The notes beneath the pieces are model-generated. The model made no database searches. It saw only the letters and a list, made by a program, of their open reading frames with translations, and was not told the DNA's origin. A stretch of 64,000 nt of DNA from the NCBI RefSeq assembly GCF_030540875.1, contig NZ_JAUOEM010000002.1, forward strand, positions 526,926 through 590,925. The letters are read 5' to 3'. Both the position numbers and the translations under genes were made by a program. Positions 1 through 7,302 of this stretch are shown piece after piece (the stretch's first letter is position 1; each line of letters begins with the position of its first letter). The stretch comes from Flavivirga amylovorans (GTDB lineage Bacteria; Bacteroidota; Bacteroidia; Flavobacteriales; Flavobacteriaceae).

Positions 1-132
1 ATGGCTAAAGCTTACAGTCGATTAGATCGCACAGAGTATGCCATTAAACTTATGGATAGTATTATTAAAATTCATCCTAATAATTCTGATTATCTAACAT
101 TTAAAAAAGGCTTAAGCCCTGAATTTAATTAA
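1..132 (+). CDS. C-terminal end of a TPR-like protein (partial)
   Basis: An open frame enters from the left edge and ends in TAA; 43 codons are visible. The text (AYSRLDRTEYAIKLMDSIIK, then IHPNNSDYLTFKKGL) has the helix-turn-helix spacing of a tetratricopeptide repeat, so this is probably the tail of a TPR protein. The ATG at position 1 may be an internal methionine. It lies upstream of and on the same strand as a YaiO-like TPR/beta-barrel gene, but a repeat-filled gap of about 190 bp separates them. The function cannot be told from this fragment. Confidence 0.5.
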   Translation: MAKAYSRLDRTEYAIKLMDSIIKIHPNNSDYLTFKKGLSPEFN

Positions 133-147
133 TATGTTATAATCTAT

Positions 148-250
148 TTGTCTCCTCGAGCGCAGTCGAGAGGTTGTTAGTTTTAATACATTAAAAATAG
201 GTCTCGACTTTAGTTTATGCTGAGCATAGCCGAAGTACTCGACCTGACAT
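148..250. repeat. Family A palindromic intergenic repeat
   Basis: Two nested palindromes: one around CTCGA-gcgcag-TCGAG, then AGGTCTCGAC...GTACTCGACCT enclosing TTTATGCTGAGCATAGCCG. The inner text recurs in inverted orientation inside the element at 61750-61893 and in part at 25253-25291. It is non-coding and lies between two plus-strand genes. Confidence 0.7.
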
Positions 251-324
251 AAATACAATTAGTATTTTGAATTTGAGAAAAAGAACAATCGAACTCATAT
301 TTAAAATAAAGATCAATTCAAGTT

Positions 325-1575
325 ATGAGTAAGTATGTTTTTATCATATTAATGTCTATACACTTTTGTTCTTTCGGGCAACAAAAAGCCTTTAAGGGAG
401 ATCCAGACTACGCGTTTAAGGTAGCAAGAGATTTGGCCTTTAACAAACAGAGGACTCAGGCACAAGACACCCTGCTTCATATTTTAACAAAATACCCAGA
501 CTATCATGATATCCGTTCGTTTTTAGCAAGTACATATTCTTGGGATGGCCATTATAAAAAAGCCAAAAAGGAATTTGATTATGTATTAAATAAAGCTCCA
601 GATAGGTTAGACACCTGGGAAGCTGCTATAAAAAATGAACAATGGAGCGGGGCACCATTTAGTGCTTTAGAAATGATAAAAAAAGCCTTAAAATATTTCC
701 CCGAAAACTCAGAGATTTTATACTTAAAAGCAAGTGCAGAAGATGCATCAAACAATCCTGAAGAAGCACTAGCAACAATAGAAACCATTTTAAAAAAGGA
801 CTCCAAACACGAAAAAGCATTAGCCTATAAAGCTAGTTTAACCACTAAACTGAGTTTAAATACTATTGGATTAAGAGCTTCTATAGATTTATATTCTCAA
901 GTCTTTGACCCCATGCAGTATTATCTAATAAAATACGCCAGAGCAACTAAATACGGAAGTATTCATGCCAAAATAAATATTAACAGACGATTTCAATCGA
1001 ATGGAGCACAATTTGAAATTGATATGTATCCTAGAATAGTAAACGGGTTATATGCTTACTTGAATTTTGGTATAGCTAACTCATTTTTATTTCCAGATAT
1101 AAGATATGGGGCAGAGTTATATAAATCGTTGCCTAAGGCTTTTGAAGCTTCATTAGGTTTTAGAGCTTTAAAGTTTAGTGCTACAACCACTATATATACG
1201 GGTTCTATTGGTTGGTATCAAAAAAACAATTATTGGGCATTTAGAGCATATGTAACCCCTGGCGAACCTAAAGCAAGTAAATCTGGAACCCTAAGTTTTA
1301 GAAAATATAGGAAAGATGCTAACAACTATTTTAGTGTCGATGTCGGTGCAGGTTTTTCTCCTGAAGAAAACAGGTTTAATTTTGGAGGCAATGAAGATTC
1401 CATTATCAACTTGCAGTCTCAAAAATTTAATTTAGGGTATTATTTTTCTTCAAAAAACAACAAGAATCTATGGGGAGCTCAGGCTGGCATAGCGCATCAG
1501 GAAATCAGCTTTAATCCAGGAACTTATTTCTGGATTTATTCATTTTCATTATCTTGGGACTTATTATTTAAGTAA
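325..1575 (+). CDS. YaiO-like outer-membrane beta-barrel protein with TPR N-terminus
   Basis: A 416-residue protein with a cleavable signal peptide (about residues 1-18, ending CSFG). Residues 30-170 are alpha-helical TPR-type repeats (DYHDIRSFLASTYSWDGHY, DTWEAAIKNEQWSG, NSEILYLKASAEDA). About residues 175-416 are rich in alternating aromatic and polar residues (YSFSLSWDLLF at the end) and should form an outer-membrane beta-barrel with the usual terminal Phe/Lys region. This order matches the YaiO family, which in Bacteroidota often sits beside surface polysaccharide or glycosyltransferase genes; none is adjacent here. The methyltransferase gene follows after 31 bp. The family assignment rests on architecture, and no substrate can be inferred. 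Confidence 0.7.
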   Translation: MSKYVFIILMSIHFCSFGQQKAFKGDPDYAFKVARDLAFNKQRTQAQDTLLHILTKYPDYHDIRSFLASTYSWDGHYKKAKKEFDYVLNKAPDRLDTWEAAIKNEQWSGAPFSALEMIKKALKYFPENSEILYLKASAEDASNNPEEALATIETILKKDSKHEKALAYKASLTTKLSLNTIGLRASIDLYSQVFDPMQYYLIKYARATKYGSIHAKININRRFQSNGAQFEIDMYPRIVNGLYAYLNFGIANSFLFPDIRYGAELYKSLPKAFEASLGFRALKFSATTTIYTGSIGWYQKNNYWAFRAYVTPGEPKASKSGTLSFRKYRKDANNYFSVDVGAGFSPEENRFNFGGNEDSIINLQSQKFNLGYYFSSKNNKNLWGAQAGIAHQEISFNPGTYFWIYSFSLSWDLLFK

Positions 1576-1606
1576 TAAATTTCAATCAAAAATCAAAAAA
1601 TATTAG

Positions 1607-2158
1607 ATGAATCAGAAACTTAAAACATCTTTAGCATTTGCAAAAAACTTACTCGTTACTGGTGCCATATCTGAAACCAGCAGACAGGTTGAAATTGATA
1701 TTTGCAAGCACGTTTCTAAAGAAGACCATAAAGTTATTGTAGAGTTTGGAATGGGGCATGGTAATATTACTCAAGAGATATTGAACACGATATCACCAAC
1801 ATCAAAACTATATGCTTTTGAGGTAAAAGAAAGCTTCTGTGATCATGTAAGAAAACATATTATAGATGATAGATTAGTTATTGTTAACGACGGCGCTCAA
1901 AACTTAAAAAAACATATAAAAGAGAATGTAAATACTGTCATTTCATCCATTCCATTTTCCTTTTTTAGTAAAGAAAAAGGCTTAGCTATTATACAAGATG
2001 CTTACGATCTTTTGGAAAATAATGCCTACTATAGTCAAGTGTTATATACAAAATTCAACTTCAAGAAATTTCAGCAAATATTTGAGGCATGCGAAATGAC
2101 TTCAAACAAAAACTTTATAACAGAATATATTTATCACTGTAGAAAGGTTAGAAATTAA
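1607..2158 (+). CDS. SAM-dependent methyltransferase (phospholipid/rRNA-adenine methyltransferase-like)
   Basis: A 183-residue soluble protein. The SAM-binding motif I is clear (VEFGMGHGNITQEIL, about residues 45-60), followed by an acidic strand end (LYAFEVKESF) and a motif IV-like stretch (NTVISSIPFSFFS, about residues 108-120). This resembles small class I methyltransferases grouped with phospholipid N-methyltransferases and KsgA/Erm-like enzymes; the Ile-Pro-Phe motif sits where NPPY/NIPY would be. The substrate cannot be decided from sequence. It probably shares a transcript with the upstream YaiO-like gene. The downstream gap contains a palindromic repeat, and then the convergent nadB. 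Confidence 0.7.
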   Translation: MNQKLKTSLAFAKNLLVTGAISETSRQVEIDICKHVSKEDHKVIVEFGMGHGNITQEILNTISPTSKLYAFEVKESFCDHVRKHIIDDRLVIVNDGAQNLKKHIKENVNTVISSIPFSFFSKEKGLAIIQDAYDLLENNAYYSQVLYTKFNFKKFQQIFEACEMTSNKNFITEYIYHCRKVRN

Positions 2159-2170
2159 AGTACAATACAA

Positions 2171-2340
2171 ATGTCATCCAGAGCGTAGCGAACCTGTCTG
2201 GCCGAAGGTAGAGGATCTCACTATATTTAAGAACTACCAGTAGTAAAGTAAAAACAAAATTAGATTCTTCAATCGTAAGCTTCGCTTATATCTTCAAACA
2301 AATAGTTGTTTGATAATTTTCAATATATTTGGTGAGATAC
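2171..2340. repeat. Family A repeat between convergent genes
   Basis: Begins GTCATCCAGAGCGTAGCGAA and runs to GGATCTCAC, the same GTCATYC...GATCT pattern as at 41661 and 61750. A diverged inverted partner (GGTGAGATAC) closes the element near 2340. It fills most of the gap between the methyltransferase gene and the 3' end of nadB and may act as a bidirectional terminator. Confidence 0.55.
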
Positions 2341-2347
2341 AACCTTT

Positions 2348-3919
2348 TTAAACACCCTCATTATTTTTTACATTATCAACATTATAATAGCCCCCTTTAT
2401 TTTCTTTTCTATCTAAAGATTGCCTGATGATTAAGTGAGATACATTAACCATATTTCGCAACTCACAAAGCGATGTGGTTATCTTAGATTCTTTATAAAG
2501 GTCTTCAACTTCATTATATATTAAATCTAAATGTTTGATCGCCCTTTTTAATCGTTTGTTACTTCTTACAATCCCGACATAGTTTCTCATCAGGGCTTGT
2601 AGTTGTTTCAGGTTATGTTGTATTAAAATATGTTCTTCTGGAATAGTGGTTCCTTCATCGTTCCAATCTGGAATTATTAAATCTGTTGATTTATACTCCT
2701 TTTTACTATGATGCTTAAAAATATTATGAGCATATACCAAAGCTTCCAATAATGAATTTGACGCTAATCTATTGGCACCGTGCAAGCCTGTTCTCGTGCA
2801 TTCACCGCATGCAAACAAATTATCTATAGTCGTTTTTCCTTTTTTACTAACTTTTATTCCTCCACACAAATAATGCGATGCTGGGATAACAGGAATCCAA
2901 TCGGTTTCAATATTTATATGATGCTCTAAACATTTTTTATAAATGTTAGGAAAATGATCTTTGAACGCATCAATATCTAAATGTGTGCAGTCTAAATATA
3001 CGTGAGGCTCTCCAGATTTTTTTAATTCACTATCTATACTTTGAGATACGATATCTCTAGACGCCAATTCTGCACGTTTATCATAATCCGGCATAAAACG
3101 ATAGCCTTTTTTATTTCGAAGATAGGCACCAAACCCTCTAACTGCCTCAGATATTAAAAATGAAGACTCCCCCTTTTCTTCGTATAACGCTGTTGGGTGA
3201 AACTGAACAAACTCCATGTCTTTAATTCGTGCCTTAGCCCTGTAAGCCATTGCAATACCATCTCCAGTTGCAATAACCGGATTTGTTGTATGTCCGTACA
3301 CACAACCTATACCACCAGAAGCCAGTAGCGTACTATTTGCCTTTATAGTAAAAATATCACCCGTTTTTTGATTAAAAACATAAGCTCCAAAACATGTTAA
3401 GTTTTCAGACTCATGGTCTTTAATATGATGATTTGTAACCAAATCTATAGCAAAATGGTGCGCTAAAATGGTGATATTTGGTAATTGATGTACGCGTTTT
3501 AAAAGAGCTCGTTCTATCTCGTAACCTGTAATATCTTTGTGATGAACCACTCGGTATTCCGAATGCCCGCCTTCTTTTCCTAAATCGAATTCTCCACTAG
3601 AATTAACATCAAAATTAGCGCCCCAAAGCAGTAATTCTTCCAATCGTTCAGGTCCTTCTTTAACAACAAGCTTAACAACATCTTCTTTACACAGACCATC
3701 ACCCGCAATTAAAGTGTCTTTTATATGCTTCTTAAAAGAATCTTGCACTTTATCTAAAACCACAGCAACACCGCCTTGGGCATATTTAGTATTAGACTCA
3801 TCTTCGTTAGCTTTCGTAACAACAACAATCTTTCTTTCTGGGAATTTTTCTGCAATTTTAACTGAAAATGTTAACCCTGCTATTCCTGAGCCAATTACTA
3901 AATAGTCTGTAGTAATCAT
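2348..3919 (-). CDS. nadB: L-aspartate oxidase NadB
   Basis: FAD-dependent oxidation of L-aspartate to iminoaspartate, the first step of de novo NAD synthesis. The 523-residue length is normal. The N-terminal dinucleotide-binding loop is VIGSGIAGL (residues 8-16). The succinate-dehydrogenase/NadB-type motifs are present: NTKYAQGGVAVV, FVQFHPTALY, ISEAVRGFGAYL, and the FAD-binding HGANRLASNSLLEALVYA near residue 385. It lies 2 bp downstream of nadA, so the two are clearly one operon supplying quinolinate. The cytosolic product is expected to hand unstable iminoaspartate to NadA. Confidence 0.96.
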   Translation of the reverse strand: MITTDYLVIGSGIAGLTFSVKIAEKFPERKIVVVTKANEDESNTKYAQGGVAVVLDKVQDSFKKHIKDTLIAGDGLCKEDVVKLVVKEGPERLEELLLWGANFDVNSSGEFDLGKEGGHSEYRVVHHKDITGYEIERALLKRVHQLPNITILAHHFAIDLVTNHHIKDHESENLTCFGAYVFNQKTGDIFTIKANSTLLASGGIGCVYGHTTNPVIATGDGIAMAYRAKARIKDMEFVQFHPTALYEEKGESSFLISEAVRGFGAYLRNKKGYRFMPDYDKRAELASRDIVSQSIDSELKKSGEPHVYLDCTHLDIDAFKDHFPNIYKKCLEHHINIETDWIPVIPASHYLCGGIKVSKKGKTTIDNLFACGECTRTGLHGANRLASNSLLEALVYAHNIFKHHSKKEYKSTDLIIPDWNDEGTTIPEEHILIQHNLKQLQALMRNYVGIVRSNKRLKRAIKHLDLIYNEVEDLYKESKITTSLCELRNMVNVSHLIIRQSLDRKENKGGYYNVDNVKNNEGV

Positions 3920-3921
3920 TT

Positions 3922-4848
3922 TTATTTAGATAATTCTAACATACGTTCTATAGGTAGTAACGCTTTTTCTCTAATCGGTTCTGGCACTTCAATTTGTGGA
4001 GATTCGTTTAATAAACAATCATACAATTTCTGCATGGTATTCATTTTCATAAAATGACACTCACTACAAGCGCAAGTATTATCCTCTACAGCAGGTGCAG
4101 GAACAAGTTCAGTATTGGGCATCTCCTGCTGCATTTTATGTAAAATACCTGCTTCTGTTGCTACTATAAATTTCTCTTCCTGATGCTCTTTTACATAATT
4201 TATCATACCCGAAGTAGATCCAACATAAGTTGCTGTATTTAAGATATGCTCTTCAGATTCTGGGTGTGCTATAATTTTATAGTCTGGATATTTTTTATGT
4301 AATTCAATTAATTTATCCATTGAAAAGGCCTCATGCACAATGCAGCTACCATCCCAAAGCAACATATCTCTTCCTGTTTCTTTAATAACATATTTTCCAA
4401 GATTTTTATCTGGTGCAAAAATAATAGGTGTGTCTTTTGGTACCGATTCAACAATCTTTAAAGCATTTGAAGAGGTACATACAATGTCACTTAGCGCTTT
4501 AATTTCTGCCGAGCAGTTTACATAAGTAATCACAATATGATCTGGATGTTGCTTTGTGAATTTTTCAAAACTATCTGGCGGACAAGAATCAGCCAAAGAG
4601 CAACCAGCATTTAAATCTGGCAATACCACCGTTTTTGTTGGATTTAATATTTTGGCGGTTTCTGCCATAAAATGTACACCTGCAAAAACAATAACATCTG
4701 CATCTGTTTCAGCTGCCTTTTGTGACAAGCCTAAACTATCTCCTACATAATCTGCTATATCTTGTATCTCTGCTATTTGGTAATAATGCGCTAAAATAAC
4801 AGCATTCTTTTCTTTTTTAAGGCGCTTTATTTCTTTTACTAAATCCAT
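3922..4848 (-). CDS. nadA: Quinolinate synthase NadA
   Basis: Condenses iminoaspartate with dihydroxyacetone phosphate to quinolinate on a [4Fe-4S] cluster. Three candidate cluster cysteines sit in the conserved contexts [24 protein letters not shown] and [13 protein letters not shown]. Substrate-binding motifs [19 protein letters not shown] and HPE are present. The frame is open from 4878 but the first ten codons begin with TTG. The ATG at 4848 ([14 protein letters not shown]) gives 308 residues and the usual N-terminus, so it is chosen. First gene of the nadA-nadB operon. No NiaR/NadR-type operator was recognised upstream. Confidence 0.95.
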   Translation of the reverse strand: MDLVKEIKRLKKEKNAVILAHYYQIAEIQDIADYVGDSLGLSQKAAETDADVIVFAGVHFMAETAKILNPTKTVVLPDLNAGCSLADSCPPDSFEKFTKQHPDHIVITYVNCSAEIKALSDIVCTSSNALKIVESVPKDTPIIFAPDKNLGKYVIKETGRDMLLWDGSCIVHEAFSMDKLIELHKKYPDYKIIAHPESEEHILNTATYVGSTSGMINYVKEHQEEKFIVATEAGILHKMQQEMPNTELVPAPAVEDNTCACSECHFMKMNTMQKLYDCLLNESPQIEVPEPIREKALLPIERMLELSK

Positions 4849-5065
4849 TTTACTAATCTTCAACACATTACACAACAAATCAATGTTTTTGTAATATCAT
4901 TATTTCTGCAAATATCTTAATTAAAACTGTATTGAAAATCACATTACGGTAAAAATTTATGAAGAAATTAAGCATCTTCAAAAAAACATTGGATAAAGTA
5001 GTCTAACTTAAATAAACACTTTAATATTTCATAAAAATAGAATTAAATTATATTTAAAAACGCTA

Positions 5066-6889
5066 TCAAGCAATAGCAGGTTGGCTTTTCATTGATAAAC
5101 CTTCAATTTCAACTTTAATTAAACTTAAAGCCGTTTCACTTTTATCTAACTCATTTAAAACAACTTCTTTGATATCTTCAAAAGTATGTTTCAATTCACA
5201 AAACATGGTTTTGTAATAAGACACGCCTTCTTTCATATTGTTTGCAAAAGTAAGCAGGTATTTCTCTTCTTTTTTAGTAATTGATCGTCTCGCCTCTTCC
5301 AATTTATTCCTTAAAAAATCCATATAAATGTGTAATTCCTTAATAAAGAAATTAGGTCTATCTTGCCTTGTAACCATATTATCTCTTCCATAAATATGGT
5401 CAGTAATATTTTTCAAACTCATAACATCAGAATAATATGCCATGTTAGGGCCAGGACAAATAGACACGCCTTCCCCTTCTACTTTTGTATCTAAATTGTA
5501 TGCTAAAAGAGCAGAAGTTCCTAAGCCTACACAGGTGCAAGATTTCTCTATTATTTTATTAAACTCAACTTGATAGGCTTCTAATGACAGCCCTTGTTCG
5601 TCTAATGCTTTTATTTTTAAATGTTGATATTCTCTGGAAGCAGTACAAATACCTTTTTCTTTAAACTCTTTATTTAAAGCAACAAATTTCTTTGGACAGG
5701 CACTACCTGGTCTTCCTTTATTAATGTACCCCTCCTTTTCAAGGTCTTTAGTATTATCTCTAAGATTATTAAATGGAATCCCTAATGGTGAAATATCGCT
5801 TAAATATAAATCTTCCTCTTTTGCTTTAGTTAACTTATCTAATGTTTTCTCATCTACAGTTGTCGCTTCTGGAACTAGTAAAAAAGGGGTTCCCCAACCT
5901 ACTGAATCTAATTGATATTGGTTTATTAAAAACTCGTGCTCTTCCTGAGTTCCAACACCGCCTTGAGCCGTTATTTTAATATCTAACAACGCCTTTGGAA
6001 TAACACGTTCTTGATTTAAAAGTTCTTGGTTTAATAACTGTTGTATAGAGGCTCTTAATTCATCTCGTTTTTCTTTAAACTCAGCTAAAACCGGTCCTAA
6101 AAGATACCCATCTGTGGCAAAAGCATGTCCGCCACAGTTTAGTCCAGATTCTATTCTATATTCTGAAACCCACAAGCCTTTTTTTGCTAAAAATTTCCCT
6201 TGAATTAAAGCCGATCTATAATCACTTACTTTTAGAATAATCCTTTTTTCAAACCCTCCTTTTTTATCTGGAAAAAAACCATCAAACTGCGACATGTAGC
6301 TATACAATCTTGGGTTCATACCCGCAGAAAGTACCACAGAAGAGTTTAGCTTACTATTGGCAAACCCTCTTAAAGCAGCATGCGCATCATTATATTCAAC
6401 CGATAATTTTTCATTTTTCTTATAGTTATCTTTATCTACTTTAGTCATGATGTTAACATCAATAGATCCCATAGATAAATTGCCTGTTGCCCATTTTTTA
6501 ACCTCAGAAAGGTTAAACTCCTTCGAGGTTAGTTTTTTAAATTCGTCCTTTATTTTAGAACCGTCAGGCAACATATTAATATAGGCACGGAGCTCATCAC
6601 TTTTCTCTGTAGTTATATTCTTTAACGATTCAAATTTTTTATCAGCTAAATCACTTATTAAATTCAAATACGATGTGATTCTTTTCGCCCTAAAATCATC
6701 TATCTTATCTGTAATTTCTTTGTAAGGAACCTCAAATTTCTCACTGTACATTTTTCTTAATTTCTCTAGTAAAATATCATCAACTAAAGAAATCACAGAA
6801 TCCATTCCGTATTGTGCTACTTTTAATGGTGTGTCTATTGTAAAACCTATGCCCATTACAGGAATGTGAAACGAATGTGTCTTTTTCAT
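5066..6889 (-). CDS. Conserved 607-aa protein, putative flavin-dependent TIM-barrel with cysteine cluster
   Basis: Not assigned to a characterised enzyme. The N-terminus (HIPVMGIGFTIDTPLKVAQYG, then DSVISLVDD) resembles the start of FMN TIM-barrel enzymes of the nitronate-monooxygenase/FabK class. Residues 245-262 (ESGLNCGGHAFATDG) and 303-342 (IKITAQGGVGTQEE, VGWGTPFLLVPE) look like glycine-rich barrel loops that would hold flavin phosphate. Cysteines at about 252, 398, 415, 451, 453 and 478 lie in conserved-looking contexts (GSACPKK, GICTAS, SCTCVGLG, SICPGPN) and could bind an Fe-S cluster. Residues 515-595 are predicted helices. The gene is monocistronic with its own promoter and an upstream FNR-like palindrome. 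The flavin and cluster assignments are inference. Confidence 0.6.
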   Translation of the reverse strand: MKKTHSFHIPVMGIGFTIDTPLKVAQYGMDSVISLVDDILLEKLRKMYSEKFEVPYKEITDKIDDFRAKRITSYLNLISDLADKKFESLKNITTEKSDELRAYINMLPDGSKIKDEFKKLTSKEFNLSEVKKWATGNLSMGSIDVNIMTKVDKDNYKKNEKLSVEYNDAHAALRGFANSKLNSSVVLSAGMNPRLYSYMSQFDGFFPDKKGGFEKRIILKVSDYRSALIQGKFLAKKGLWVSEYRIESGLNCGGHAFATDGYLLGPVLAEFKEKRDELRASIQQLLNQELLNQERVIPKALLDIKITAQGGVGTQEEHEFLINQYQLDSVGWGTPFLLVPEATTVDEKTLDKLTKAKEEDLYLSDISPLGIPFNNLRDNTKDLEKEGYINKGRPGSACPKKFVALNKEFKEKGICTASREYQHLKIKALDEQGLSLEAYQVEFNKIIEKSCTCVGLGTSALLAYNLDTKVEGEGVSICPGPNMAYYSDVMSLKNITDHIYGRDNMVTRQDRPNFFIKELHIYMDFLRNKLEEARRSITKKEEKYLLTFANNMKEGVSYYKTMFCELKHTFEDIKEVVLNELDKSETALSLIKVEIEGLSMKSQPAIA

Positions 6890-6910
6890 ATTTGTTGTTA
6901 TGTTAATCTA

Positions 6911-6918
6911 CAAATATA
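6911..6918 (-). promoter_or_regulatory. Bacteroidota -7 box for the 607-aa gene
   Basis: On the minus strand this reads TATATTTG, an exact match to the Bacteroidota sigma-ABfr -7 consensus TAnnTTTG, 22 bp upstream of the start codon. No good -33 TTTG is present, as expected for an activator-dependent promoter. Confidence 0.6.
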
Positions 6919-6940
6919 TAATCTCTAATAGGTATAGAAC

Positions 6941-6954
6941 ATGACATATATCAT
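6941..6954. promoter_or_regulatory. FNR/CRP-like palindrome ATGAC-N4-ATCAT
   Basis: ATGACATATATCAT, a near-perfect dyad extended by one base each side (CATGA...TCATG). Its centre is 33 bp upstream of the centre of the -7 box, about -41 to the expected start site, which is the class II activator position of CRP/FNR proteins. It matches 7 of 10 fixed positions of the FNR box TTGAT-N4-ATCAA. The same sequence and spacing recur at 36666-36679. Confidence 0.5.
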
Positions 6955-7161
6955 GCTTTAAATAACCAAACCCTTAATAAAATTGACAATGAAGCAGTTA
7001 AAAACACTAATTTTCACTAAAAAAATTAACGCTTTAAATCACGTATTTAGCAGATTTAAGACGTTTAAACATACGTTTTGTATTAAAAAAGCAATAGAAA
7101 TCGATCTTTAATTTTCCTTAAGTTTTTAATATCTTTTTAAAATGGTATTTTCATTGTAAAG

Positions 7162-7187
7162 AAAAAGGGTTAGCCCCCTTTTTTTTT
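7162..7187 (+). terminator. Hairpin plus T-tract upstream of ppc
   Basis: AAAAAGGG (7162-7169) and CCCTTTTT (7176-7183) form an 8-bp stem with a 6-nt loop, running into nine T residues. It lies in the divergent gap before ppc, so it could terminate a short leader transcript (attenuation) or be fortuitous. The rest of the 6890-7302 gap shows no gene. Confidence 0.35.
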
Positions 7188-7302
7188 AATTATTCACAAT
7201 TAGAATTCATCAAACTAAAAAAATCGATAAATCTCAATCGAGCCTTCGTGCTTTAATGAAAGCTTCACTATTTTTACAGTTAATTTTCAATAGAACGAGA
7301 TT

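Noticed and set aside
7162-7187. Considered as a riboswitch for ppc
   Set aside because: A single short hairpin with a T tract; no known riboswitch motif surrounds it.
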